Part shown: piece by piece, positions 23,273 through 32,807 of the stretch
How the letters are laid out: each line of letters begins with the position of its first letter
Numbering within the stretch: position 1 is the first letter of the stretch
Notes under the pieces: generated by a model
The model's database searches: none
What the model saw: the letters and a program-made list of their open reading frames with translations, nothing else
Told to the model about the DNA's origin: nothing
Translations under genes and position numbers: made by a program
Assembly (NCBI RefSeq): GCF_049670895.1
Contig: NZ_CP187170.1
DNA from: Pasteurella sp049670895
Lineage (GTDB): Bacteria > Pseudomonadota > Gammaproteobacteria > Enterobacterales > Pasteurellaceae
Length of the DNA stretch: 64,000 nucleotides
Strand: one strand, 5' to 3'

Positions 23273-26200
23273 TGTCTGAAGAATTAGCCCTTGAAAATGT
23301 TGAACATGCTGAAACCGCTGTACCTCATTCTGTATTTTCCCAAGCCAACAGTGCCCCTCGTGGTAAGTTTCGCTCTTTAACCCTGATTAACTGGAACGGT
23401 TTTTTTGCCCGTACTTTTGATTTAGATGAATTAGTCACCACACTTTCGGGGGGGAATGGTGCTGGGAAATCCACCACAATGGCAGGCTTTGTCACCGCAT
23501 TGATTCCTGATTTAACCTTGTTGCATTTCCGCAATACCACCGAGGCTGGTGCCACCAGTGGTTCTCGTGATAAAGGCTTGCACGGGAAATTACGTCCAGG
23601 CGTGTGTTATGCGGCGTTGGATACCCTTAACTCTCGCAATCAACGTGTGATTGTGGGGGCAAGGCTACAACAAGTGGCAGGGCGTGATAAGAAAGTGGAT
23701 ATCAAAACCTTTTCTATTCAGGGGCTGGCACTGTCTGAAAACCCGACGGCGGTGTTTACGGAGATCATCGGCGAACGTCAAGCTCGTGTGCTGTCGCTCA
23801 ATGAATTAAAAGAAAAAATGGAGCAAAACGGCACACAATTTAAGCAATATCATTCCATTTCTGACTATCACGCTATGATGTTTGATCTGGGCATTATCCC
23901 GAAACGTCTGCGTTCTTCCTCTGATCGAAGCAAATTCTACAAACTGATTGAAGCCTCCCTTTATGGGGGAATTTCCAGTGCCATTACCCGTTCTCTACGT
24001 GATTATTTATTGCCCGAAAATTTAGGGGTGCGTAAGGCGTTCCAAGATATGGAAAGTGCGTTACGAGAAAATCGGATGACGCTAGAAGCCATTAAGGTGA
24101 CCCAATCGGATCGGGATTTGTTCAAGCATTTAATTACCGAAACCACCCACTATGTAGCATCGGATTATATGCGACACGCCAATGAACGCCGTGGCAACAT
24201 TGAAAGTGCGGTGCGTTTTCGTCAAGATTGGTATCAAGCCCGTCGTGAACAGCAACTGTCTCAACATCGTTTCGTGGAGTTAAGCCGTGAATCGGCGGAA
24301 TTAACGGAAGCGGAAAAAACCTTGGAAGTGGATCACCAAAGTGCGGTAGATCATCTCAATTTGGTGTTAAATGCCTTACGTCATCAAGAAAAAATTTCTC
24401 GCTACCAAGAAGATGTGGCTGAAATCACCGCACGCTTAGAAGAACAAAAAATGGTGGTTGAAGAGGCATCAGAAGAACTTGAAGAAAGTCAAGCCCAAGT
24501 GGAACAAGTGGAACACGAAGTGGATCAAATTCGTGCTCAATTGGCGGATTATCAACAAGCCTTAGATGCCCAACAAACAAGAGCATTGCAATATCAACAA
24601 GCCATTGCCGCCCTTGAAAAAGCGAAAACCTTATGTGGCTTAGCGGATTTAAGTGTCAAAAATATTGAGGCTTATCACCAAGAATTTGCCGCCCACGCCG
24701 AAACGTTGACGGAGCAAGTGCTTGAGTTAGAACAAAAAATGTCGATCTATGAAGCGGCAAAATCACAATTTGATAAAGCCTATCAGTTGGTGTGTAAAGT
24801 GGCAGGGGAAGTGCCTCGTGCCAGTGCCTTTGAACAAGCGAAAGCGTTGTTACGTGAATATCCAACCCAGAAACTCCAAGCACAACAAACACCACAACTG
24901 CGTGCCAAGTTATCTGAATTGGAACAACGCTATGCACAACAGCAAAGTGCGGTACGTTTGCTGAAAGAATTTAATCAACGGGCTAATTTGAATTTAGAGA
25001 GTGCAGAAGAACTGGAAGCGTATCACGCCGAGCAAGACGCTTTACTGGACGATTTAACTGCGGAACTGTCTGAACAGGTGGAGCAGCGTTCTACCTTACG
25101 CCAAAAACGGGAACAACTGACCGCACTTTATCAAGAAAATGTGCAAAAGGCGCCAGCGTGGTTGACTGCACAAGCGGCATTGGAGCGTTTACAAGAGCAA
25201 AGTGGCGAAGTCTTTCAGGATAGCCAAGATGTGATGCAATTTATGCAAGCCCAATTGGTGAAAGAGCGTGAACTTACCATTGAACGTGATCAGCTAGAAC
25301 AAAAACGCCAGCAATTAGACACCCAAATTTCTCGCTTAAGCCAACCTGACGGCTCAGAAGATGCCCGTTTGAATGTCCTTGCAGAACGCTTTGGCGGCGT
25401 GTTGTTGTCTGAATTATATGACGATGTGCCCATTGAAGATGCGCCGTATTTCTCCGCCTTGTACGGTCCAGCTCGCCACGCCATTGTGGTGCGAGATTTA
25501 GCGGCAGTTAAAGGGCAATTGGAGCAGATTGAAGACTGTCCTGATGATTTATATTTAATTGAGGGCGATCCCACCGCCTTTGATGACAGTGTATTATCGG
25601 CTCAAGAATTAAGCCATGGCGTGGTGGTGCAAGTGTCTGATCGGGAATTGCGTTATTCCAAATTCCCAGAAATTCCACTGTTTGGTCGTGCCGCACGTGA
25701 AAAACACTTGGAAGCCTTGCAATTACAACGGGATGACGTGGCAGAGCAGTATGCCCAACGTGCCTTTGATGTGCAAAAATGCCAACGTTTACACGAACAA
25801 TTTAGCCAATTTGTCGGCTTGCATTTAGCCTTAGCTTTTCAACCGAATCCAGAAGAATTATTGGCGGAAGTGAATCTGCAACGGAATGAAATTGAGCGTG
25901 AATTAACTCAATTTAGCACCACAGAACAGCAACTTCGCCTGCGTGTGGATAACGCCAAAGAGCAAATGCAATTGCTGAATAAATTGATTCCTCAATTAAA
26001 TTTACTTGCCGATGACAGTTTGCTTGACCGTGTGGAAGAATGCCGTGAGCAATTGGATCTCGCCGAGCAAGATGCATTATTTATTCGCCAACATGGTGCG
26101 ACGTTGTCACAATTGGAACCGATTGCCAACACCTTGCAAAGCGATCCTGAAAATTACACCAGTTTGAAAGCCCAGTATGAACAGTCTGTGGCACAACAAA

Positions 26201-27759
26201 AACAAGTGCAACAGCGTTTATTTGCCTTAGCGGATGTATTACAGCGTCAAGCCCATTTTGCTTATGAAGAACGTGCACAAACGGACACCTCTGATCTCAA
26301 CGAGCAATTACGAGCCAGATTGGACACCATGCAGCAGCAACGTGAAAGCAAAAAATCCTTGCTTGCACAAAAACAAAAACAATATGCAGGCTACAACCGT
26401 GTGCTGATTGAATTGCAAACCTCTTTCAACAATAAAAACCAAATGTTGCAAGAGTTATTGCAAGAAGTGGGCGAGTTGGGCGTGCGTGCCGACGACGGGG
26501 CAGAGGCGCGTGCTAAACAACGTCGTGATGAATTGCATCAGTTATTGTCTGAAAATCGTCAACGTCGTCATCAAGTGGATAGACAATTAACCCTAATTGA
26601 AAGCGAAGCACAAAGTTTAAACAACCGTATTCGCAAGGCGGAGCGTGATTATAAAGCACAGCGTGAATTAGTGGTTGCGGCAAAAGTGAGTTGGTGTGTG
26701 GTGATGCGGTTATCTCGTGGTAGCGATGTGGAAAAACGCTTAAATCGCCGTGAGTTTGCTTATTTATCCGCCGATGAATTACGTTCTATGTCGGATAAAG
26801 CACTGGGTGCTTTGCGTACAGCCGTCGCTGACAATGAATATTTGCGTGATAGTTTGCGTCTTTCAGAAGATAACCGCAAACCAGAAAATAAAGTGCGGTT
26901 CTTTATTGCGGTGTATCAACATTTGCGTGAACGTATTCGCCAAGACATCATTAAAACCGATGACCCCATTGATGCCATTGAGCAAATGGAAATTGAGCTT
27001 TCTCGCTTAACCGCAGAGCTGACTCGCCGTGAGCAAAAATTGGCAATCAGTTCCGAAAGCGTGGCAAATATTATGCGTAAAACCATTCAACGTGAGCAAA
27101 ACCGTATTCGTATGCTTAACCAAGGCCTGCAAAATATTGCCTTTGGGCAGGTGAAATCCGTTCGTTTGGTGGTCAATATTCGTGATACGCACGCCATGTT
27201 GCTTGATGCCTTATCGGGTCACCAAGATGAATATCAAGATTTATTCACCGATCATCGTATGACCTTCTCGGAAGCCATTGCCAAGCTATATCAACGTTTG
27301 AATCCGCATATTGATATGGGGCAACGCACCGCCCAAACTATTGGCGAAGAGTTACTGGATTATCGTAATTACCTCGATTTGGAAGTGGAAGTGTACCGTG
27401 GTGCCGACGGCTGGTTGCGTGCGGAAAGTGGTGCATTATCCACAGGTGAAGCGATTGGGACGGGGATGTCTATTCTATTAATGGTGGTACAAAGCTGGGA
27501 AGAAGAATCTCGCCGTATTCGTGGCAAAGATATTGTGCCTTGCCGTTTATTATTCTTAGACGAAGCCGCCCGTTTAGACGGAAAATCCATTTCCACCTTA
27601 TTTGAATTGTGCGAGCGTTTAGATATGCAATTATTAATCGCCGCCCCAGAAAACATCAGCCCAGAAAAAGGCACTACCTACAAACTGGTGCGTAAAATCG
27701 CTGGCAACCAAGAACACGTCCACGTGGTTGGCTTGCGAGGATTTGGTGCAACAGAGTAG
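23272..27759 (+). CDS. mukB: Chromosome partition protein MukB (SMC-like ATPase)
   Basis: This is the SMC-like motor of the MukBEF condensin. At 1495 residues it is close to the E. coli length (1486). It has an N-terminal head with Walker A GGNGAGKST (60-68), a long antiparallel coiled coil rich in E, Q and A interrupted by a hinge near the middle, and a C-terminal head. The C-terminal head has the signature LSTGEAIG and Walker B LLFLDEAARLD. Several uptake signals lie inside (around 24205, 24338, 24943 and 26890), a high density even for this family. An inverted uptake-signal pair just after the stop forms the terminator. Confidence 0.97.
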   Translation: MSEELALENVEHAETAVPHSVFSQANSAPRGKFRSLTLINWNGFFARTFDLDELVTTLSGGNGAGKSTTMAGFVTALIPDLTLLHFRNTTEAGATSGSRDKGLHGKLRPGVCYAALDTLNSRNQRVIVGARLQQVAGRDKKVDIKTFSIQGLALSENPTAVFTEIIGERQARVLSLNELKEKMEQNGTQFKQYHSISDYHAMMFDLGIIPKRLRSSSDRSKFYKLIEASLYGGISSAITRSLRDYLLPENLGVRKAFQDMESALRENRMTLEAIKVTQSDRDLFKHLITETTHYVASDYMRHANERRGNIESAVRFRQDWYQARREQQLSQHRFVELSRESAELTEAEKTLEVDHQSAVDHLNLVLNALRHQEKISRYQEDVAEITARLEEQKMVVEEASEELEESQAQVEQVEHEVDQIRAQLADYQQALDAQQTRALQYQQAIAALEKAKTLCGLADLSVKNIEAYHQEFAAHAETLTEQVLELEQKMSIYEAAKSQFDKAYQLVCKVAGEVPRASAFEQAKALLREYPTQKLQAQQTPQLRAKLSELEQRYAQQQSAVRLLKEFNQRANLNLESAEELEAYHAEQDALLDDLTAELSEQVEQRSTLRQKREQLTALYQENVQKAPAWLTAQAALERLQEQSGEVFQDSQDVMQFMQAQLVKERELTIERDQLEQKRQQLDTQISRLSQPDGSEDARLNVLAERFGGVLLSELYDDVPIEDAPYFSALYGPARHAIVVRDLAAVKGQLEQIEDCPDDLYLIEGDPTAFDDSVLSAQELSHGVVVQVSDRELRYSKFPEIPLFGRAAREKHLEALQLQRDDVAEQYAQRAFDVQKCQRLHEQFSQFVGLHLALAFQPNPEELLAEVNLQRNEIERELTQFSTTEQQLRLRVDNAKEQMQLLNKLIPQLNLLADDSLLDRVEECREQLDLAEQDALFIRQHGATLSQLEPIANTLQSDPENYTSLKAQYEQSVAQQKQVQQRLFALADVLQRQAHFAYEERAQTDTSDLNEQLRARLDTMQQQRESKKSLLAQKQKQYAGYNRVLIELQTSFNNKNQMLQELLQEVGELGVRADDGAEARAKQRRDELHQLLSENRQRRHQVDRQLTLIESEAQSLNNRIRKAERDYKAQRELVVAAKVSWCVVMRLSRGSDVEKRLNRREFAYLSADELRSMSDKALGALRTAVADNEYLRDSLRLSEDNRKPENKVRFFIAVYQHLRERIRQDIIKTDDPIDAIEQMEIELSRLTAELTRREQKLAISSESVANIMRKTIQREQNRIRMLNQGLQNIAFGQVKSVRLVVNIRDTHAMLLDALSGHQDEYQDLFTDHRMTFSEAIAKLYQRLNPHIDMGQRTAQTIGEELLDYRNYLDLEVEVYRGADGWLRAESGALSTGEAIGTGMSILLMVVQSWEEESRRIRGKDIVPCRLLFLDEAARLDGKSISTLFELCERLDMQLLIAAPENISPEKGTTYKLVRKIAGNQEHVHVVGLRGFGATE

Positions 27760-27766
27760 TTAAGAA

Positions 27767-27805
27767 AAAGTGCGGTCAATTTTTGAAAAATTTTGACCGC
27801 ACTTT
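27767..27805. terminator. Inverted uptake-signal pair acting as terminator
   Basis: AAAGTGCGGTCAA and TTGACCGCACTTT are perfect complements separated by a short AT-rich loop, between the convergent mukB and DUF302 genes. The element is both a DNA-uptake dyad and a Rho-independent terminator for both directions. Confidence 0.9.
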
Positions 27806-27822
27806 GTGTTTCATAGCCAATC

Positions 27823-28275
27823 TTATTTTTGGGTGACCACACTTGGCACAAGTTTTTCCACCGCTTTTAATTTACCGTAAATATCCTCGCTTAACCCATG
27901 TTTTTTACCCAGGGTGTCGGTATCATTTAATGTGACAAACACCTCGCCTTTTTTATCTTCCCACACTAAGGCTTTAATCGGTAAATCAATGGCTAAGGTT
28001 GGGGCGACTAGCATCATAGGCGTCCCCACTTTTGGCACACCAAAAATCACCACACTGGAAAAGGGCATCTCAAGTCCTGCCTCTTTTGCAGCAGCTTGGT
28101 GATCAAGCACAGCAAAGATTTTCATCCCTTTTTCTGAGACTGCTTGTTTGATTTTTTCAACAGTTTCCACCGCAGGATAAGCACTTTTGACTGTCTTGAG
28201 TGCTGTTTGATGAGCCTGTGCCATGAATGCGGTAGCAATAAAAGGCAAAGTGAAAAGTAATGTTTTTAATTTCAT
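27823..28275 (-). CDS. DUF302-family exported protein
   Basis: The 150-residue protein has a typical signal peptide ending near AQA|HQ (about residue 22). A DUF302 domain follows, with FAVLDHQAAAKEAGLEMPF, VVIFGVPKVGTPMM and the LPIKALVWED segment. The family is of unknown biochemical function; members are often secreted and some bind ligands or respond to stress. GGGAG precedes the ATG. It is convergent with mukB and divergent from the DMT transporter. I cannot assign a role. Confidence 0.85.
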   Translation of the reverse strand: MKLKTLLFTLPFIATAFMAQAHQTALKTVKSAYPAVETVEKIKQAVSEKGMKIFAVLDHQAAAKEAGLEMPFSSVVIFGVPKVGTPMMLVAPTLAIDLPIKALVWEDKKGEVFVTLNDTDTLGKKHGLSEDIYGKLKAVEKLVPSVVTQK

Positions 28276-28418
28276 AAATATCTCCCGTAAGTGATGTCAA
28301 AAATGGCGTTATTGTAGAGGATTCTTCAAATTAAACAAGAATGATTCTTATCCGAATATTCAGAGAACGCCAAAAGGGTGCTATAATCCGCCTCTCAACT
28401 TTTTAAGGAATGAAATGT

Positions 28419-29273
28419 ATGCATAATCTTATCATAGCGGTGTGTTGTAGCGTGGCGGTTTCAGTATTACTGAAAGTGGCACGTCAGAAAAATATTGTGA
28501 TTCAACAAGCGATTGCATTTAACTATATTGTGGCACTGGGCTTAAGTTATTTCTTATTAAAGCCAGATTTCAAAGGGCTGGGTTTTACGGAGTTTGTGGC
28601 TCAAAGTGACAATGCCCCTGTCTTTTTAGCGTTAGGGATTTTATTACCCACGGTTTTTATTGTGATGTCGAAAGCGGTAGAGTTTGCGGGCATTGTTCGT
28701 TCTGATGCGGCACAACGTTTATCCTTGTTTTTACCCATCCTAGCAGCTTTTTTGATTTTTGGTGAAGAACCCAATTCAACACGCTTGATGGGGATCATTG
28801 TAGCTTTTATGGCATTATTTTGCTTATTAAACAAACCTACTGATGCAGAAAACAATTGGAAAGGGGCAGTCAGTTTAGTGTTAGTTTGGTTCGGCTACGG
28901 TATTATTGATATTTTATTTAAACAAGTCGCGAAAAGTGGCGGTGCATTCCCTGCAACCTTATTTATTGTCTTTGTGTTGGCCGCTTGCGTGATGTTTGCT
29001 TACCTGTTACTTAAGCGTGAAGTTTGGACAGTACCTAGTTTTGTCGGCGGAATCCTGTTAGGGGCGTTAAACTTTATGAATATTTTGTTCTACATTAAAG
29101 CACACCAAAGTTTTAGCGAGAATCCGACACTGGTTTTTGCGGGCATGAATATTGGGGTGATTTGTTTAGGTACTTTAACAGGTGCCTTCGTCTTTAAAGA
29201 AAAAATCAGTAAAATCAATGCAATGGGTATTGGTATGGGGATAATTTCCATCTACTACCTGTTCTATTTATAA
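28419..29273 (+). CDS. EamA/DMT-superfamily transporter
   Basis: The 284-residue integral membrane protein has about ten hydrophobic segments in two repeats, as in drug/metabolite transporters. The glutamate in the KEKISKINAMGIG stretch after helix 9 and FGEEPNSTRLMGI after helix 4 are typical of each EamA half. The ATG at 28419 is chosen because AAGGA lies 9 bases upstream; the ATG at 28410 directly abuts that ribosome site. The substrate is unknown; amino acids, metabolites or drugs are typical. Confidence 0.82.
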   Translation: MHNLIIAVCCSVAVSVLLKVARQKNIVIQQAIAFNYIVALGLSYFLLKPDFKGLGFTEFVAQSDNAPVFLALGILLPTVFIVMSKAVEFAGIVRSDAAQRLSLFLPILAAFLIFGEEPNSTRLMGIIVAFMALFCLLNKPTDAENNWKGAVSLVLVWFGYGIIDILFKQVAKSGGAFPATLFIVFVLAACVMFAYLLLKREVWTVPSFVGGILLGALNFMNILFYIKAHQSFSENPTLVFAGMNIGVICLGTLTGAFVFKEKISKINAMGIGMGIISIYYLFYL

Positions 29274-29344
29274 GTAAACAGCGTCTGATAATGCCGCTAA
29301 AGTGCGGTCATTTTTCAAAACGTTTTTCATTTATTAAACATCGT

Positions 29345-29373
29345 AAACCGCACTTTTGTGCGGTTTGTTTTTT
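29345..29373 (+). terminator. Terminator after the DMT transporter gene
   Basis: AAACCGCAC / GTGCGGTTT with a TTTT loop, followed by a T-run. It contains uptake-signal-like cores, and a full uptake signal lies about 45 bases before it. Confidence 0.9.
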
Positions 29374-29425
29374 CTGAATGTTATTGCTTATGCTAAAATA
29401 GCCTTTATTTTTCACGAGTTTGATT

Positions 29426-30853
29426 ATGTCTATTTCTCCAGATTTTAGCTTTTTTATTTACGATTACGAAAGCTTTGGCGTTGACCCTGCCACTGATCGT
29501 CCTGCTCAATTTGCCGGTATCCGTACTGATATTGATTTTAATATTATTGGTGACCCTGTCATGTTTTATTGCAAACAAACCAATGATTATTTACCTGCTC
29601 CTGAAGCGGTATTAGTCACAGGAATTACACCACAAGAATGTAATGAAAAGGGGATTGCAGAACCTGAATTTGCAGATCGTATTTTGCAAGAGTTTAGTCG
29701 CCCAAATACTTGCGTAATGGGATTTAATAATATTCGATATGATGATGAAATGACCCGCTATACCTTTTATCGTAACTTTATTGATCCTTATGAATACAGC
29801 TGGAAGAATGGCAATTCCCGTTGGGATTTATTAGATTTGGTCCGTGCTTGTTATGCACTACGCCCTGAGGGAATAAATTGGGCTTATGATGAAGAGGGCA
29901 TGCCGTCTTTTCGTTTGGAAAAATTAACCAAAGCAAATGGCATTGAACACAGCAATGCACATGATGCGATGGCTGATGTGTACGCCACCATTGCCATGGC
30001 GAAATTGATCAAAGAAAAACAACCCAAATTGTTTCAATATTTTTTTGAACATCGAGGCAAAAAAGACATTGAAGCATTAATTGATACCGTAAATCTCACC
30101 CCTTTAGTCCATGTTTCGGGTATGCTTGGCAATTATCGTGGCAATACCACATGGATTGTGCCATTAGCTTGGCATCCAACTAATCAAAATGCCGTTATTT
30201 GTTGTGATCTTGCAGGAAATATTGACGATTTACTTGATAAAGACGTCATGGAGTTACGTCAAAACCTTTATACCCCGAAAGCAGAGTTAATCGCACAAGG
30301 ACGATTGTCTGTGCCATTGAAACTGGTACATATCAACAAATGTCCAATTCTTGCACCTGCTAAAACGTTGTTACCCGAGAATGCCCAACGCTTAGGCATT
30401 GATAGGGGATTGTGCTTAGAAAATTTACAACGTTTAAAAAATACCCCCCTTATTCGTGACAAGGTCACTGAAATTTTCAGTGAAGAGCGGCATTTTGAGC
30501 CAAGCCTAAATGTGGAAACCGAGTTGTATAATGGCTTCTTTGATTACAGTGATAAAAACAATATGGCTATTTTACGTAGCTTACCCGCAGAGAAGTTAGG
30601 GGAGCATGGTTTGGCATTTAAAGATGAACGTATTCCAGACTTGTTGTTTCATTATCGAGCAAGACATTATTTCAATACCTTAACACGAGCAGAGCAAATC
30701 AAATGGCAGAAATACCGTTATAAAAAATTAGAACAAGATGCATTAAAATTTGAACAAAGCTTGCAGAATTTGGTGCAAGAACATCAAGAAAATGCCGATA
30801 ATTTAGCCTTATTACAAAAAGTGTATGAATATGCAGCAAAAATCTTGCCATAA
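29426..30853 (+). CDS. sbcB: Exodeoxyribonuclease I
   Basis: ExoI degrades single-stranded DNA 3' to 5' and takes part in recombination and mismatch repair. The 475-residue protein has the DEDD exonuclease core: YDYESFG with Asp13 and Glu15, GFNNIRYDDE, and NAHDAMADVYATI. The SH3-like and helical C-terminal domains of the family follow. The start is the ATG at 29426; a TTG two codons upstream is in frame but less likely. Its length equals the E. coli protein. It is the last + strand gene before the terminus region. Confidence 0.95.
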   Translation: MSISPDFSFFIYDYESFGVDPATDRPAQFAGIRTDIDFNIIGDPVMFYCKQTNDYLPAPEAVLVTGITPQECNEKGIAEPEFADRILQEFSRPNTCVMGFNNIRYDDEMTRYTFYRNFIDPYEYSWKNGNSRWDLLDLVRACYALRPEGINWAYDEEGMPSFRLEKLTKANGIEHSNAHDAMADVYATIAMAKLIKEKQPKLFQYFFEHRGKKDIEALIDTVNLTPLVHVSGMLGNYRGNTTWIVPLAWHPTNQNAVICCDLAGNIDDLLDKDVMELRQNLYTPKAELIAQGRLSVPLKLVHINKCPILAPAKTLLPENAQRLGIDRGLCLENLQRLKNTPLIRDKVTEIFSEERHFEPSLNVETELYNGFFDYSDKNNMAILRSLPAEKLGEHGLAFKDERIPDLLFHYRARHYFNTLTRAEQIKWQKYRYKKLEQDALKFEQSLQNLVQEHQENADNLALLQKVYEYAAKILP

Positions 30854-30929
30854 ATAGGTTAGCGAGATTTTATTTTCCGTTATTTAGCTAAAGGAATTTC
30901 ACCAGATTTCACGTAGCGTAATCAATTGA

Positions 30930-30970
30930 AAAAGGGTCATGGCGATTTTAGCCATGACTCTTTCATTTTT
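30930..30970. terminator. Hairpin terminator downstream of sbcB
   Basis: AGGGTCATGGC pairs with GCCATGACTCT over an AT-rich loop, with A-rich and T-rich flanks. It lies 77 bases past the sbcB stop. Confidence 0.75.
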
Positions 30971-31097
30971 ATTCATGCCTTTTTAAAAGAGATATAACTT
31001 TACGTCAGATTTATGAAACAGTTAATGTGAAAGACTTTGAACAAATGGAACAAGTTCGAATGAGTTAACACCGCTTGTTATTGATCACCATAGAAAG

Positions 31098-31123
31098 TAA
31101 AAGCCAGCAAAAATACTGGCTTT
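31098..31123 (-). terminator. Terminator of the small lipoprotein gene
   Basis: AAAAGCCAG / CTGGCTTTT with an 8-base loop lies directly after the lipoprotein stop on the minus strand. Confidence 0.8.
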
Positions 31124-31127
31124 TGAA

Positions 31128-31340
31128 TTATTTATTACCATACTCAAGAGGAGCAGACAATAGAGCACGTTTCGCATTTTCACAAGTTTCATGCTTTCTG
31201 TCTAACTCTTTGCCACATTTTTCCTTTAAATAAACGTGCATTAACTTTCTATCAGCTTCAAATTCTTGTACAGAGATAATTTTTTCTCCGCAAGCCGAGA
31301 GGATAAGAGTAAAGCAAGTTAACGTGATGAGTTTTTTCAT
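31128..31340 (-). CDS. Small lipoprotein, EexN-like
   Basis: The 70-residue protein has a lipoprotein signal with lipobox LSAC (Cys17). A short charged mature part follows, with two further cysteines (42 and 53) in the arrangement KEKCxxxx...TCENAKRAL. This resembles the EexN family, named for an IncN plasmid entry-exclusion lipoprotein but widespread on chromosomes with unknown roles. AAGGAAACC precedes the ATG at a workable distance. It is the gene nearest to the dif site on its left. A mobile-element origin is possible but not shown. Confidence 0.7.
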   Translation of the reverse strand: MKKLITLTCFTLILSACGEKIISVQEFEADRKLMHVYLKEKCGKELDRKHETCENAKRALLSAPLEYGNK

Positions 31341-31676
31341 TTTTAGGTTTCCTTGTGTTGTTTAAAAGATATTCAAAAGAGTTCGGAAGTTCTGCAACAC
31401 TCGAATTTTACTGCAATATTCTGCAGTATTTTGAGCATTTTTTTATGCTCTTTGAATGCTACATTGGCGATTTTATTGCACAAATGAAGAGATAGCAAGT
31501 GCAAAACCAAATCATCCTGAGCCAATAAGTCCACAAGAAGGGACAGCGTAACGTCCATGAAAAATTAAAATATAATCTCAACTTTTTTTAATTTGAGAAA
31601 TTGAATAAGAACTGAGATAAGGTGTTATTAAAATATATAGAATTACTGAGTGCCAAATAGAATTTAATAAGATCAT

Positions 31677-31720
31677 AAAAAAGCCGCATTCTCGCATAGC
31701 CCTGGATGTGGCTTTTTTTA
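31677..31720. terminator. Orphan bidirectional hairpin terminator
   Basis: AAAAAAGCCGCAT and ATGTGGCTTTTTT pair (with one G-T pair) and have T-runs in both directions, yet no gene ends beside it. It might close an unannotated small RNA. Confidence 0.5.
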
Positions 31721-31921
31721 TGGCTTTTATTTTTGAGCATTTGTTTCTAAGAATGTATTTTACAAAACCATTACAAATGGTATTAATCATTTAATAAAAT
31801 GCAAAAATGGCAGGTTACAACGTTCAAAGAATACTTAATTTGTCTTGCTTAACTAATAAAAGTGACCTGTGCATAACTCTGTGATTTATTTAATACGTAG
31901 CTTTCACTAACCCGATAACTA

Positions 31922-31949
31922 ACTTCGCATAATGTATATTATGTTAAAT
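31922..31949 (+). other. dif: Chromosome dimer resolution site dif
   Basis: The 28-bp site has a XerC arm ACTTCGCATAA, a central TGTATA and a XerD arm TTATGTTAAAT. From CGCATAA to the right end it is identical to E. coli dif, 25 of 28 overall. It fits the gammaproteobacterial consensus as I recall it (RNTKCGCATAA then TGTATA then TTATGTTAAAT). XerC and XerD recombine here at the septum, activated by FtsK, to resolve chromosome dimers. It lies in a gene-free stretch, and mukBEF and topA are near it. Confidence 0.92.
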
Positions 31950-32384
31950 ATAATAATAACGTGACAAATAGACTTTTGTGACCCGATCACCAAAGCTTGC
32001 TTGCTGCTCTTGTGGCATTTTTTCGTTATGTGGTTGAATCAGGAAAAATAAAAATCCCCTACTTTTCTTTCAGTGAGAAACTAAATTAAGTTGGAATATG
32101 AATGATGCTGTGGGAAATAATGGTTAAAGCTTATTGCTTTATTTTGATATGGTGTAAATGACAAACTGTTTTATTTTGATGACGCTATGTAAAATCTAGA
32201 TTTTTTGATGAATATCACTCGGATAAAATTTAAATCACGCCATTACTATATGGTGGTCAATTTTGCCCTATAGATCACCTTGGATATGATGAAAATGATG
32301 TGATTCTTCCCGTGTGCCGATAAATATCAGACAGTTTTTTTGTCTTTTTTAGTGGGGAAAAAACAAACTATTTTTAACAAAAAT

Positions 32385-32414
32385 TTGACATTTTAGATTA
32401 AAAAATAATAAGAT
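32385..32414 (+). promoter_or_regulatory. Candidate promoter of yqjD
   Basis: A consensus -35 TTGACA (32385-32390) is followed after 18 bases by TAAGAT (32409-32414). It lies 66 bases before the yqjD start. Confidence 0.45.
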
Positions 32415-32479
32415 GAACTGGTCTAACGAGAATACGCTGGTTAGATACTTACCCAAATTTAGTAGGAGAATTTACGAAT

Positions 32480-32791
32480 ATGAGTAAAGAATTCGATAAA
32501 AAACGTGATGAATTATTAAGTGAAATTCGTGATATTTTAAACAATGCAGAAGAGCTATTTGATGAAAAATCAAAAGCAGGTGTTGATGAATTGAAGAAAC
32601 TTAAATCCAGTTTAGATTCACGTGTTTCTAAATTACAAGGTCAATTTAGTTCTTTAAAAGAGGACGCCGTGGCAAGCACAAAAGAAGTGATTAAACATAC
32701 TGATGAATTAGTACAAGATAATCCATACAAAGCGATTGGTATTGCTGGTGTGATTGGTTTATTGTTAGGTGTCTTAATCTCCAAGAGATAA
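32480..32791 (+). CDS. yqjD: YqjD/ElaB/YgaM-family membrane-anchored ribosome-associated protein
   Basis: The 103-residue DUF883 protein has an amphipathic, charged helical N-terminal part. One C-terminal membrane helix (about 84-100, AIGIAGVIGLLLGVLIS) follows, ending in KR. In E. coli, YqjD is a stationary-phase inner-membrane protein that binds ribosomes. AGGAG precedes the ATG. It is the first gene of a yqjD-yqjE plus third small gene cluster, as in E. coli, but a hairpin terminator separates it from yqjE, so it may be transcribed in excess. Confidence 0.88.
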   Translation: MSKEFDKKRDELLSEIRDILNNAEELFDEKSKAGVDELKKLKSSLDSRVSKLQGQFSSLKEDAVASTKEVIKHTDELVQDNPYKAIGIAGVIGLLLGVLISKR

Positions 32792-32807
32792 GTCTTTATA
32801 ATTGTAG

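Larger units (their letters stand above)
31341..32479. other. Gene-poor replication-terminus region
   Basis: No convincing gene is seen in 1.1 kb. The stretch contains an orphan bidirectional hairpin (31677-31720), the dif site (31922-31949), an FNR/CRP-like half-palindrome TTGATGAATATCAC (32205-32218) and a candidate promoter for yqjD. Short open frames here have no ribosome site and low-complexity translations. Confidence 0.7.

Noticed and set aside
30984..31068. Protein-like stretch on the + strand ending KDFEQMEQVRMS after sbcB
   Set aside because: It has no start codon and is closed upstream by a stop within the sbcB terminator. At most it is a very short relic.
31373..31558. 61-codon minus-strand open frame in the terminus region
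   Set aside because: No ribosome site, an L/H-rich low-information translation, and no neighbour support.
31915..31950. Resemblance to loxP (TAACTTCGCATAATGTA)
   Set aside because: The right half does not repeat the left arm as in loxP. The whole 28-bp match is to dif instead.
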